Assembly (NCBI GenBank): GCA_002328745.1
Contig: DCVQ01000020.1
Coordinates: 28,907 to 52,205 of the forward strand
Direction of reading: 5' to 3'
Source: Actinobacteria bacterium UBA2184
GTDB lineage: Bacteria; Actinomycetota; Coriobacteriia; Anaerosomatales; Anaerosomataceae
DNA: 23,299 nucleotides
Part shown: positions 7,957 through 15,781 of the stretch, piece by piece
How the letters are laid out: each line of letters begins with the position of its first letter
Position numbering within the stretch: position 1 is the first letter of the stretch
Notes under the pieces: generated by a model
Told to the model about the DNA's origin: nothing
The model's database searches: none
Seen by the model: only the letters and a program-made list of their open reading frames with translations
Made by a program: the position numbers and the translations under genes

Positions 7957-8199
7957 ATGATGCACAACGGCGACCCCAGCGAAGCCTCCTCCGACAACGA
8001 CCTCGACTACTCGTCACCCGCCGCCCAGGACTCATTGCGGGACATCACCGCATTCATCACCGAGGTCCGCAGCAACCTCTACAGAAGGACTGCGCTGTAC
8101 GAGCGCACTCTCGGCCTCGCGGTCATCCCCGTCCTGATCCGGCGCGCGCTCATCAGGCTCCGCCGGAGGATCAAGCGGCGCGGACAGGTCAACCGGTGA
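7957..8199 (+). CDS. Small basic-tailed protein, not recognised
   Basis: An 80-residue protein. The first 25 residues are acidic and Ser/Asn/Asp-rich, the middle (about 26-52) could form a helix (SLRDITAFITEVRSNLYRRT), and the end is a short hydrophobic run followed by a dense Arg/Lys cluster (RLRRRIKRRG). This shape suits peripheral membrane association, but I know no family for it. Evidence that it is real: an AGGGGA about ten bases before ATG 7957, a putative -10 upstream, and a GTGA overlap (8196-8199) with the glycosyltransferase that follows, which indicates translational coupling. ATG 7960 is an equally possible start. It may assist the next transferase or the membrane-bound acceptor; that is speculation. 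Confidence 0.6.
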   Translation: MMHNGDPSEASSDNDLDYSSPAAQDSLRDITAFITEVRSNLYRRTALYERTLGLAVIPVLIRRALIRLRRRIKRRGQVNR

Positions 8200-9431
8200 A
8201 CGTCCTTCAGGTCAACTACACGGACCTGGACGGCCGCAGATTCAACGGGTACGACCTGATCGCGGACCTGAGGCCCCGCGGTTTCGACTGCAAGCAGGCC
8301 GTGCTCACGCGCCGCAGCAAGGACCCGGCAGTGTTCTCTCTGTGGGAAGGCACCGTCGACGAAGGCATCCACGGCGCCCTCGACAAGATCGAGACGAAGC
8401 ACTCCATGTCCAACCTGCTGTTCCCCTGGTTGCGGCTGCTGTCTGAGAGGCCCGAGTTCGCGGCGGCCGATGTGGTGCACTACCACCTCATCCACAACCA
8501 GATGATGTCGCTGTTCGATCTCCCCTGGCTGTTCCGGATGAAGCCGTCGGTGATCACGATGCATGACGCGTGGTTCCTCACAGGCCGCTGCATTCAGCCC
8601 CAGGGCTGCGAGCGTTGGCGGACTGGCTGCGGGGCGTGCCCCGATCTCAGTACCGTGTTCCCCATGCGCAGCGATCACAGCGACCAGATGTGGCGCATCA
8701 AGAGAGACGTGTTCGCGGACCTGGAGGCCGACGTGGTCGTAGCCTCCGAGTACACGCGCCAATTGGTCCGGCAGAGTCCGATCACCGGACACCTTCCGCA
8801 CGTGCACCTCGTCCCCTTTGGCATCCGCGCCGACTCATACTTGCCTGACGACGCACGCGCAACGAGCCGCAGGGTGCTCGGTATCCCGGAGGACGATTTC
8901 GTCATCCTGTTCCGCTCCACCGCGTCCGCATACAAGGGACTCCGGTATCTGATCGATGCCCTGAGTCTGCGTCCGCCAGCGCGACCGACCACGCTCCTCG
9001 CCGTCGACCAGCGCCGCCTGCTGACTTCGCTGGCCGGCGAGTACAACATCCTCGAACTCGGCTGGGTCGAGGACGAAAGCCTCTATCACATGATGTACTC
9101 GGCCGCCGACGTGCTGGTGATGCCGAGCACGGCCGAGGGGTTCGGCCTCATGGCGCTTGAGGCGATGGCGGCAGGCAGGCCGGTCGTAAGCTTCGCAGGC
9201 ACCGCCGTCCCCTCTGTCACCAGAGCCCCGGAGTGCGGAATCGCGGTGCCGATGGGCGACTCCATCGCTCTGCGTGAAGCACTTGATCAGCTCGCCGCCA
9301 ACCGCGCAGACGCGCTCCGTCGCGGACAGCTGGGCCGACGCATCGCCCGGGACGAGCACCGCCACGAGCGCTACCTTGATGCGCTGACCGACGTGTATAA
9401 CTCAGCGGCCGAGCGTCGGAGGGTCTCGTGA
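8196..9431 (+). CDS. GT4-family glycosyltransferase (colanic-acid WcaC-like N-terminus)
   Basis: A 411-residue GT-B enzyme. The N-terminal domain contains VVHYHLIHNQ and then TMHDAWFLTGRC with the Cys-rich stretch CERWRTGCGACPDL, a pattern known from WcaC-like and related exopolysaccharide transferases. The donor domain has the conserved lysine segment FRSTASAYKGLRYL and AEGFGLMALEAMAAG with an intact E-x7-E pair. Four cysteines in residues about 130-150 may bind a metal or form a structural knot. It starts at GTG 8196, overlapping the small protein, and its own stop overlaps the start of the next gene (GTGA, 9428-9431). The three genes therefore read as one operon. Confidence 0.9.
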   Translation: MNVLQVNYTDLDGRRFNGYDLIADLRPRGFDCKQAVLTRRSKDPAVFSLWEGTVDEGIHGALDKIETKHSMSNLLFPWLRLLSERPEFAAADVVHYHLIHNQMMSLFDLPWLFRMKPSVITMHDAWFLTGRCIQPQGCERWRTGCGACPDLSTVFPMRSDHSDQMWRIKRDVFADLEADVVVASEYTRQLVRQSPITGHLPHVHLVPFGIRADSYLPDDARATSRRVLGIPEDDFVILFRSTASAYKGLRYLIDALSLRPPARPTTLLAVDQRRLLTSLAGEYNILELGWVEDESLYHMMYSAADVLVMPSTAEGFGLMALEAMAAGRPVVSFAGTAVPSVTRAPECGIAVPMGDSIALREALDQLAANRADALRRGQLGRRIARDEHRHERYLDALTDVYNSAAERRRVS

Positions 9432-10660
9432 GCGGACCCGCCGCACAGCGCCCACTCGCCGGAGTGCGGATCTGCCTCGTCTTCGAGCACAGCCTCTCGC
9501 ACTACTCAAGGCTGCTCACCGAGATCAGGGGTCTGCAGGAGGCTGGGGCCGAGGTGTCGCTGCTCACAGCGCACCCGGGCGGACCAGGAGAACCCCCCTG
9601 GATGTCCCGGACCATGACACCTCTCGATCTGGCATCGGCGATTCCTCCATCGACGGCATCGATGCGCCCTGTCCGGGTGGCGAGCAATCTCACTCGCGGA
9701 CTGATGCGACGGCTGGCGGAGCGTCTGCCGCTGTCAGTGCGCGCGTTCGCCCGGATACGCGCCCTGAAGCGGCTTGCCAGGACGACCGACATCTTCTGGG
9801 TGATCGATTTCCCGAGCCTCCCCAGCACCCTGAAGGTCGCCCTCGAAACAGGGTGCAAGGTCGTCTACGAGACGGTGGACCTCGTTCCTGAGTACCTGTA
9901 CCGGGGCCCGCGGTATCGTGACCGGCAACTCAGGGCCGAGCGGGCGCTGATAGACAAGGTCGATGGCTTCATCACCGCATGCGACTCCTACGCGGATTAC
10001 TACGTCGAGCGATACGGCGACGTCCTCGAGCGACGTCCGACCGTGCGCGACAACATGCCGGAAGCGATCGCCGCAGACATCACACCCAGGCACACCCCGC
10101 TCAAACTGCTCTTCTTGGGGTCGCTGATGTTCGATCGACCGATCGTCCCGATAATCGAGTCGATGGTCTACACGACAGCAGACGTGGTTCTCACCCTCCA
10201 GGGCAAGAACCTTGTGGGGGATCCGCTCAACACTCGGATCCGTGAACTCGGCGTCGCCGAACGGGTCCGCATCGTCCAACCATGCGCGCCGGATCGGATC
10301 GTCGAGGCCGCCCACGAACATGACGTGGGAATCGTCGCACTGTCGGGCGCGGATGAGAACGAGCGGCGCGCGGCCACATCGAAGCTCTTCACGTACATGG
10401 CTGCAGGGCTTGCCGTTCTCGGATCCAACCTGCCAGGTATCGGCAGAGCGATAGACGCTGCTGGAAGCGGCTGTCTGGTGACCGGCATGCAGGCGCGTGA
10501 CTGGGCCCGGGCCATTGATGAGGTCGCCTCGCTGCCCGAGACCGAAATCGAGGACCTCAAACGTCGTTCGCTGGTATGGGCGTCCGAGTACGCGTGGCCA
10601 GTACAGAAGCCCCGATTCATAGCGGAGTTCGTGCGAGCACTCGACGCTCTAGACCCCTGA
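9428..10660 (+). CDS. GT4-like glycosyltransferase
   Basis: A 410-residue GT-B-type protein more diverged than its neighbours. The N-terminal part has ICLVFEHSLSHYSRLLTEIRG and DIFWVIDFPSLPS. The C-terminal part has LKLLFLGSLMFDRP, VRIVQPCAPDRIVEAAHEHDVGIV and TSKLFTYMAAGLAVLGSNLPG. The last is the P/T-x-K-L-F-x-Y-M-A-A-G form seen in GT4 transferases that lack the classic E-x7-E. A His/Ser/Tyr cluster near the start (HSLSHYSR) is in the place of the usual glycine-rich loop. GTG 9428 overlaps the preceding stop. The gene ends 12 bases inside the opposing GT2 gene. Donor and acceptor are unknown. Confidence 0.83.
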   Translation: MSGPAAQRPLAGVRICLVFEHSLSHYSRLLTEIRGLQEAGAEVSLLTAHPGGPGEPPWMSRTMTPLDLASAIPPSTASMRPVRVASNLTRGLMRRLAERLPLSVRAFARIRALKRLARTTDIFWVIDFPSLPSTLKVALETGCKVVYETVDLVPEYLYRGPRYRDRQLRAERALIDKVDGFITACDSYADYYVERYGDVLERRPTVRDNMPEAIAADITPRHTPLKLLFLGSLMFDRPIVPIIESMVYTTADVVLTLQGKNLVGDPLNTRIRELGVAERVRIVQPCAPDRIVEAAHEHDVGIVALSGADENERRAATSKLFTYMAAGLAVLGSNLPGIGRAIDAAGSGCLVTGMQARDWARAIDEVASLPETEIEDLKRRSLVWASEYAWPVQKPRFIAEFVRALDALDP

Positions 10661-11602
10661 CGAGCGGCGTGCGCGCCTTCTCAGAATCACACGGCGGGCC
10701 GGTCGACTCGCCCACGAGAGAAGATGCACAGCTCGCATGAAGACGTTCGCCCCCCTGCGACCGAGTACCTTCGTCGCCGACTTGCGCAGACCGTCGCCCT
10801 GCTTGGCGAGTCCGAGCCGGGCCATCTCCTCAACGACCTGGTCCCGATTCACGGCGATGGCTGCCTCCACCGCAGACGCGCGTGAACCCGTCACAAGTCC
10901 CTCGTTGATGAGGTTCTTGAGCACGGCCGAGTTAGACTCATAGACCCTGACCAGGTCGGCAGTCTGCTGGAAGTCGGAGATGCGGTGAACGGCTAGGACC
11001 TCCGGCGTGTACCAGTGCCGTGCCCCACGTGCCATGGCCCGGAGCCAGAGATCGTAATCATCGACATAGACTCCGGGACGGTGACCACCGGTAAGATCGT
11101 ACACGGATCGGCGCAGGACAGCGCCGACGCTGAAGAAGCATGCCTCAACGACTTGCTCGAAGGAAAGCGAACGCTCTTCGCTCCACTCGGGTGTTTGATA
11201 TACGAGTCGGCGAAAGCCTGTCTGCTCGAACAGATACTCGCCGTTGCAGGAGAAGATGTCCGTTTCAGGATGGCTGCTCGCCAGGCGGTCCATCACCATC
11301 ATATGTTCAGGCAACAGGAAGTCGTCCGCTGCACATATCACCAAGAGATCGGCGACCGCATGTTGAATCCCTGTGCGGTAAGCTCCCGCACAGCCGGCAT
11401 TGGCCTGCCTGATGAGCCTGAACCTCGAGTCCCGATCGACGTAGGTCTGCGTGATCGAGGCGGTGCCGTCTGTGGACCCGTCATCCACAACGACGCACTC
11501 CCAATCGCTGAACCGCTGAGCGAGAACGCCGTCAAGAGTCTGGGCGATCGTCACGCTCGCGTTATATGCGGGCACGATCACAGAGAAACGCGGCACGCCC
11601 AC
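10649..11602 (-). CDS. GT2-family glycosyltransferase (paralogue of the 6934-7839 gene)
   Basis: A 317-residue GT-A transferase: FSVIVPAYNAS, CVVVDDGSTDG, LLVICAADDFLLPEH, FSCNGEYLF, VGAVLRRSVYDLTGG and YVDDYDLWLRAMA. The longer frame to 11671 would overlap the upstream reductase gene, so I place the start at GTG 11602, two bases after that gene's stop, with GAGGG five bases upstream; GTG 11596 is a close alternative. It is the last gene of the operon that begins at 15554 and probably transfers a sugar made by that operon, possibly the N-acetyl-L-deoxyaminosugar. The C-terminus is strongly basic (VILRRRARRS), suggesting membrane contact. Confidence 0.88.
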   Translation of the reverse strand: MGVPRFSVIVPAYNASVTIAQTLDGVLAQRFSDWECVVVDDGSTDGTASITQTYVDRDSRFRLIRQANAGCAGAYRTGIQHAVADLLVICAADDFLLPEHMMVMDRLASSHPETDIFSCNGEYLFEQTGFRRLVYQTPEWSEERSLSFEQVVEACFFSVGAVLRRSVYDLTGGHRPGVYVDDYDLWLRAMARGARHWYTPEVLAVHRISDFQQTADLVRVYESNSAVLKNLINEGLVTGSRASAVEAAIAVNRDQVVEEMARLGLAKQGDGLRKSATKVLGRRGANVFMRAVHLLSWASRPARRVILRRRARRSSGV

Positions 11603-11604
11603 CC

Positions 11605-12477
11605 CTACCCTCGCGCCCTGAAGTCGAACGCCAGCGCCTCGAGCATCTTCTCCCAGCTCGGAGGCGTCCAACCCGTACGCTCGCGGAGCCGCGTGCTGTC
11701 GAGCGAGCGATCGATCACGGGTTCCTCGCTCGGCGTGAGATCCACATCCCAGCCGAGGTGACCGGCGAGTTTGGCGAGCAGCGTGTACTTGTCGATCGGC
11801 TCAGCCGAGACGTGCCACAGGCCCGAGAGCGATGCGTCCGGCAGCACCACGTCGCGGATGACCTCCGTGAGCGCTCGAGTCGTGAGCCCGCTGAAGACCG
11901 CCTTCGTGAAGCCCGTGAGCGCCTCGTGCCGGTGCGCGGCGAACCAGCCCACGAGCCCGGTGGCCTCTCCTCGCTGCCAGCCGATGATCGAGGTCCGGAG
12001 CGTCACGGCGTTCTCGCGGTCGGTCACCTCGCCGAGCAGCTTCGAGCGCCCGTAGAGGTCGAACGCGTCGGGCACGTCGACCTCGGTGTACATCCCGCGC
12101 AAGCCGCTGAACACGCAGTCGGTGCTCACGTGCACCATCCGTGCGCCGTGCTCGGCACACGCGTCTGCGAGCACGTGGGGCCACAGGCTGTTCACCTGGA
12201 TCGACGGAATCGCGGCCTTCGCGTCTGCGCGCTGCTTCACGATCCCTACGGCGTTCAGCACGAGGTCGGGCTTCACGCGCTCGACGAGGGCGTACGCGCC
12301 CGCCGTGTCGGTGGCGTCCAGGCCGCCGAGCAGACGCTCGGCCGGTACGCCAAGATCGGGCAGCGCCTCGGGCCGACGGCATGCTCCCCATACCTCGAAG
12401 TCGGGAGCCAGCACGCGCACGGCCTCGTGCCCGAGCATGCCGCTCGCGCCGACGACCAGGATGCGCTGCACGCTCAC
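11605..12477 (-). CDS. RmlD-like NAD(P)H sugar-nucleotide reductase, UDP-L-aminosugar pathway
   Basis: A 290-residue SDR with GASGMLG at residues 10-16, NAVGIVKQR, the STDCVFSG motif typical of RmlD-family reductases, and YGRSK (Tyr142, Lys146). The family reduces 4-keto-6-deoxysugar nucleotides at C4. Next to a WbjB/FnlA-type dehydratase and an FnlC-type 2-epimerase it should reduce the UDP-4-keto-6-deoxy-L-sugar intermediate. It lacks the C-terminal cupin-like extension of CapF/WbjC (about 370 residues, UDP-L-FucNAc route) and in length is closer to WbvR-type reductases of the UDP-L-QuiNAc route. The GTG at 12477 overlaps the stop of the 2-epimerase (GTGA, 12474-12477). True dTDP-rhamnose synthesis is less likely since RmlA, RmlB and RmlC are not nearby. 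Confidence 0.83.
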   Translation of the reverse strand: MSVQRILVVGASGMLGHEAVRVLAPDFEVWGACRRPEALPDLGVPAERLLGGLDATDTAGAYALVERVKPDLVLNAVGIVKQRADAKAAIPSIQVNSLWPHVLADACAEHGARMVHVSTDCVFSGLRGMYTEVDVPDAFDLYGRSKLLGEVTDRENAVTLRTSIIGWQRGEATGLVGWFAAHRHEALTGFTKAVFSGLTTRALTEVIRDVVLPDASLSGLWHVSAEPIDKYTLLAKLAGHLGWDVDLTPSEEPVIDRSLDSTRLRERTGWTPPSWEKMLEALAFDFRARG

Positions 12478-13550
12478 GCGATCCCCAGCACGATGCGGGC
12501 GACGATGTCCGAAACGTTATCCGCGAGGTACTCGGCGGGCGGCGTCCACGTGCCGCGCGAGCACACCGCAAGCTCGATGGCGGGCAGAATCCGATCGCCC
12601 TCCACGCCGGCGAGCAGGTTGGAGCCGCACTCGATCGTCTCTGGACGCTCGGTGACATCGCGCATGGTCACCGTGGGCACGCCGAAGATGCAGCATTCCT
12701 CCTGCACGGTGCCGCTGTCGGAGAGCACGCAGAACGCCTCCTTCTCGAGGCGCACGAAGTCGAAGAGACCCATCGGTGGGACGAACGTCACTTTGCCCTC
12801 GGCCACGCCGAACGTCTGCATCTTGTCGGCGGTCCGGGGGTGCAGCGAGCACAGCGCAGGCATCCCGTGCTTATCCACGGCGGCGTTCAGTGCTGCCACG
12901 AGCGCGGCGAGCCGCTCGGGCACATCCACCGTCTCGGCGCGGTGCGCGGTGACGAGGAAGTACTCGCCCGGCTTCACGCCGAACTGCGTGAACGGATCGG
13001 CCGCCTGCACCTGGGCGTCGTAGAAGTCGAGCACTTCCTTGATGGGATTGCCGGTGACGTACACGCGCTGGCGCTCGATGCCCTCGCGTACAAGGTTCTC
13101 AGCACTGCGGTAGGTGTACGGCATAAGCACGCTCGACGAGTGGTCGATCACGCGCCGGTTCACCTCTTCCGGCACGCGATCGTCGTAGCAGCGGTTGCCT
13201 GCCTCCATGTGGCACACGCGGATGCCCATGCGCTTGGCCACGAACGCGGCAAGGCCGGTGTTGGTGTCGCCGAGGATGAGCACGGTGTCGGGACGATGCT
13301 CCGTGAAGAGCCTCTCCGAGGCGGCGAGGATCTGGCCGATCTGGTCGGCGAAGCCCTCCCCGCGCACGCCCATGTACACGTCGGGCTCGCGCACGCCGAG
13401 CTCGCGGAAGAACATGCCGGAGAGCCGGTCGTCGTAGTTCTGGCCGGTATGAACCAGCAGGTGGTCGCACGAACGGTCGAGCACGTCGATCACGCGCGAC
13501 AACCGGATGATCTCGGGCCGCGTGCCGAGCATAGTGAGGACTTTGGGCAT
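12474..13550 (-). CDS. fnlC: Non-hydrolysing UDP-N-acetyl-hexosamine 2-epimerase (FnlC/WbjD/CapG/WbvD type)
   Basis: A 358-residue GT-B-like epimerase. It shows GTRPEIIRLSRV at residues 9-20, HTGQNYD, LGDTNTGLAA, HMEAGNRCYDDRVPEEVNRR, TAHRAETVD and SDSGTVQEE. The IIRLSRV form after GTRPE separates it from housekeeping WecB (which usually reads AIKMAP) and points to the last step of UDP-L-FucNAc or UDP-L-QuiNAc synthesis: C2 inversion of a UDP-N-acetyl-6-deoxy-L-hexosamine. ATG 13550 is one base after the stop of the DUF1796 gene, with AGGAG seven bases upstream inside that gene, so translation is coupled. The family usually forms dimers in the cytoplasm. Confidence 0.88.
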   Translation of the reverse strand: MPKVLTMLGTRPEIIRLSRVIDVLDRSCDHLLVHTGQNYDDRLSGMFFRELGVREPDVYMGVRGEGFADQIGQILAASERLFTEHRPDTVLILGDTNTGLAAFVAKRMGIRVCHMEAGNRCYDDRVPEEVNRRVIDHSSSVLMPYTYRSAENLVREGIERQRVYVTGNPIKEVLDFYDAQVQAADPFTQFGVKPGEYFLVTAHRAETVDVPERLAALVAALNAAVDKHGMPALCSLHPRTADKMQTFGVAEGKVTFVPPMGLFDFVRLEKEAFCVLSDSGTVQEECCIFGVPTVTMRDVTERPETIECGSNLLAGVEGDRILPAIELAVCSRGTWTPPAEYLADNVSDIVARIVLGIA

Positions 13551-13551
13551 G

Positions 13552-14406
13552 CTAGGACTCCTGCCGTTCAGCGGAATCTGAAGACTCCGCTCTATTGTAG
13601 CGGGTGTGAGATGCGAGGAGGTTAGAGCGGAGTCTCTTCATGCGTGCAGCCAACCGCACAAGACGACGCTCTCCCAACACCTGGGCGAGTATCCGGCGAA
13701 CGGCCGAGCGCACGGGCGGCCGGGACGGCTGGCGCCGGGGCGAATGGCGTCTGTACCGCCAGTAGTTGCGAACACGCTGGATCAACGGATAGTCCAACGT
13801 CAGCAACTTGCGGCGTGATGGTCGACTCTTGTCGGCAAACCGGCGCGCGACAACATCGCCCTCATCGGCTTTCACTCGGTAGATGGGGATTCCCGCGCAC
13901 TCGGGCGGAAGGCTCACATCACCGATGAACAGCAGATCGTTCGCCGGGTGAAAACGGCGTAGACGCGACAGGACCGATGGCATGTTCTCGCGCAGGTAGT
14001 CGAACTCATCCGACGCGGCGACATATCGGACGAACAGTGCACCCCGGGCCATCGCTTGCTCAAGACGCCGGACTCGGCGCCTGTACTTCGCCCGTACTAG
14101 ATCGAGCTGGTCCTCGATGGGCAGACGCGGATCGAAATCGTGGTAAAGGTCGACGCTTGGTCGGACGCTATGAACGATGTAGGCGTGGGTGCGATCCCGC
14201 TGGAGATTCTGCGCGTCGAGTACGCCGTCGAACCCAGACTCCAAGAGCTCGAGAGCCGACTCAAAGCAGTTGCATATCACCCAGTCGAACGGATAGCTGC
14301 CATCACGGAACCCGAAGCGCTCGAGCTCAAGAGCAGTACTGCAGAAGTAGCCCAGCGAGATCACGTGCCGGTATCTGGGTCGGAAGAGGTTAACCAGCGT
14401 CATCAT
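13552..14406 (-). CDS. DUF1796 family protein (putative papain-like cysteine peptidase fold)
   Basis: A 284-residue protein. Residues 17-42 carry the family signature SLGYFC ... SYPFDW, with the candidate nucleophile Cys22 and the DW pair at 41-42; a YHDF segment (His89) is the likely second catalytic-type residue. The family is called papain-like from fold prediction; no reaction is established to my knowledge, and members often sit in polysaccharide or glycosyltransferase loci. The last 90 residues are very rich in Arg and Lys, with PRRQPSRPP and several RR pairs, so this part may bind membrane or polyanion. ATG 14406 has AGGAG six bases upstream (ATG 14403 is also possible). It lies between the dehydratase and the 2-epimerase genes of the L-aminosugar operon. 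Confidence 0.78.
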   Translation of the reverse strand: MMTLVNLFRPRYRHVISLGYFCSTALELERFGFRDGSYPFDWVICNCFESALELLESGFDGVLDAQNLQRDRTHAYIVHSVRPSVDLYHDFDPRLPIEDQLDLVRAKYRRRVRRLEQAMARGALFVRYVAASDEFDYLRENMPSVLSRLRRFHPANDLLFIGDVSLPPECAGIPIYRVKADEGDVVARRFADKSRPSRRKLLTLDYPLIQRVRNYWRYRRHSPRRQPSRPPVRSAVRRILAQVLGERRLVRLAARMKRLRSNLLASHTRYNRAESSDSAERQES

Positions 14407-14498
14407 CGAATGCTCCTGCCGAGGCGGAATCCAGGCGGCAGACAGTTGGAATTCGCCGACGGCTCGACGACGTGCGTGAGTCTACGGTCCTCGCTGGT

Positions 14499-15554
14499 CT
14501 ATGCCTCCAGGTAGCCTTGACCGATCACGTCCGGGATCTTCGTCTCCAGGAACTCCGCGAGCTCGGCGTGGGTCATCAGCGCGTCGGCCGAGCTATAGTC
14601 GCCCACGAGCGCGGGCGACTCCACGGGACCGGCAAGTTCGGGCAGCATGGGCCGCAGCGCGAAGTAGCCCTTGGCGCCGAAGACAGTCCGCGTGGCCTCT
14701 TCCTCGGAGAGAAGGATCTCGTGGATCTTCTCGCCGGGACGGATGCCGGTGATCACCGTCTCGATGGGCTTATCCCCGATGAGGTACGCCGCGAGGTCGG
14801 TCATCTTCGCGCTCGGGCACTGCGGGATGTAGGTCTCGCCCGGAGCGGCGTTGCCGACCGCGGCGAAGATCGTGTCGACCGCATCTTCGAGCGTGAGGAG
14901 GAAGCGAGTCATGTCGGCAGTGGTGATGGTCACCGGACCGCCCGCCGCGATCTGGTCGAGGAAGAGCGGGACTACCGAGCCGCGAGAGGCCAGCACGTTG
15001 CCATAGCGTGCGCAGATGAACCGCGTGTCCGGTGCGCGAAGGTTGCCCTCAATGTAGACGCGCTCCTGGATCGACTTCGTCATGCCCATGACGTTCACCG
15101 GCTTGCATGCCTTGTCGGTGGAGATACCCATCACCGTTTCGACCGGCAGGTCGTTCTGCGCGATGGCGCGCACCAGGTTCTCGGCACCCCCGATGTTGGT
15201 CCGCACGGCCTCCCAGGGGAAGTACTCGCAGCTCGGCACCTGCTTCAAGGCCGCAGCCGCGAAGATGATGTCCTTGTTGCGTGCGACGCGCAGCACACTC
15301 GAGTAGTCGCGAACGTCGCCGATGACGAACTTCAAGCGCTGGCGGCAGTTCTCGAAGATGACCTCGTCTGTTGCGGCGCGCTTTTGCATGAAATCAAGCC
15401 GCATGTAGTGCTGCTTGGCCTCGTCTCGCGAGAAGACGGTGACGCTCTCGGGAACCCCGTCGACGCCCGACATGAGGCGCCGAACCAGCACCTGGCCGAG
15501 CGAGCCGGTGCCACCGGTGACGAGTATGCGCTTGCCTTCGAAGAGCTTGGGCAT
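14499..15554 (-). CDS. fnlA: UDP-GlcNAc 4,6-dehydratase / 5-epimerase (FnlA/WbjB/CapE family)
   Basis: A 351-residue SDR of the inverting dehydratase family. Seen are TGGTGSLGQ near residue 13, FSRDEAKQ, IGDVRDY, AAALKQVPSCEYFPWEAVRTN, STDKA and NVMGMTK. The usual catalytic Tyr of YxxxK is replaced by Met156 with Lys160, as in WbjB, CapE and PseB. The family converts UDP-GlcNAc to a UDP-4-keto-6-deoxy-L-hexosamine in the cytoplasm; with the reductase and 2-epimerase downstream this makes an N-acetyl-L-6-deoxyhexosamine donor (L-FucNAc or L-QuiNAc). PseB function (pseudaminic acid) is less likely because no PseC is nearby. ATG 15554 has GGAG six bases upstream. It is the first gene of the operon; a 92-base gap separates it from DUF1796. 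Confidence 0.88.
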   Translation of the reverse strand: MPKLFEGKRILVTGGTGSLGQVLVRRLMSGVDGVPESVTVFSRDEAKQHYMRLDFMQKRAATDEVIFENCRQRLKFVIGDVRDYSSVLRVARNKDIIFAAAALKQVPSCEYFPWEAVRTNIGGAENLVRAIAQNDLPVETVMGISTDKACKPVNVMGMTKSIQERVYIEGNLRAPDTRFICARYGNVLASRGSVVPLFLDQIAAGGPVTITTADMTRFLLTLEDAVDTIFAAVGNAAPGETYIPQCPSAKMTDLAAYLIGDKPIETVITGIRPGEKIHEILLSEEEATRTVFGAKGYFALRPMLPELAGPVESPALVGDYSSADALMTHAELAEFLETKIPDVIGQGYLEA

Positions 15555-15781
15555 GACATCTCCAACCCTCTGGCGGACGACTCAACAGTCTAGCGCAGTT
15601 GGCAGGTCAGATGATGGCCCACCACGGGGGAGACGCCTCATTGCGGACGATCTGCGCCGGGATGCGCTGAGAGACTGAATGCTATGATTGCGCGTGCGGT
15701 CCGCCGGCGTCCGTGTGCTCTGTCGAGCTGGGACCGAGCGGACTCATGCAGGACATCGCCTGACTGTCCGCCATACCACGA
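15555..15781. promoter_or_regulatory. Divergent intergenic region with two weak -10 elements
   Basis: This 227-base gap separates the dehydratase gene and the capsule-type transferase gene, which point away from each other. TAGACT on the minus strand (15592-15587) lies about 33 bases before the dehydratase ATG. TATGAT on the plus strand (15683-15688) lies about 94 bases before the transferase ATG. Neither has a clear -35. Nothing coding is evident. Confidence 0.33.

Noticed and set aside
12141..13625. 494-codon plus-strand frame over the reductase and 2-epimerase genes
   Set aside because: Antisense to two genes with intact motifs; no start signal and no recognisable domain.
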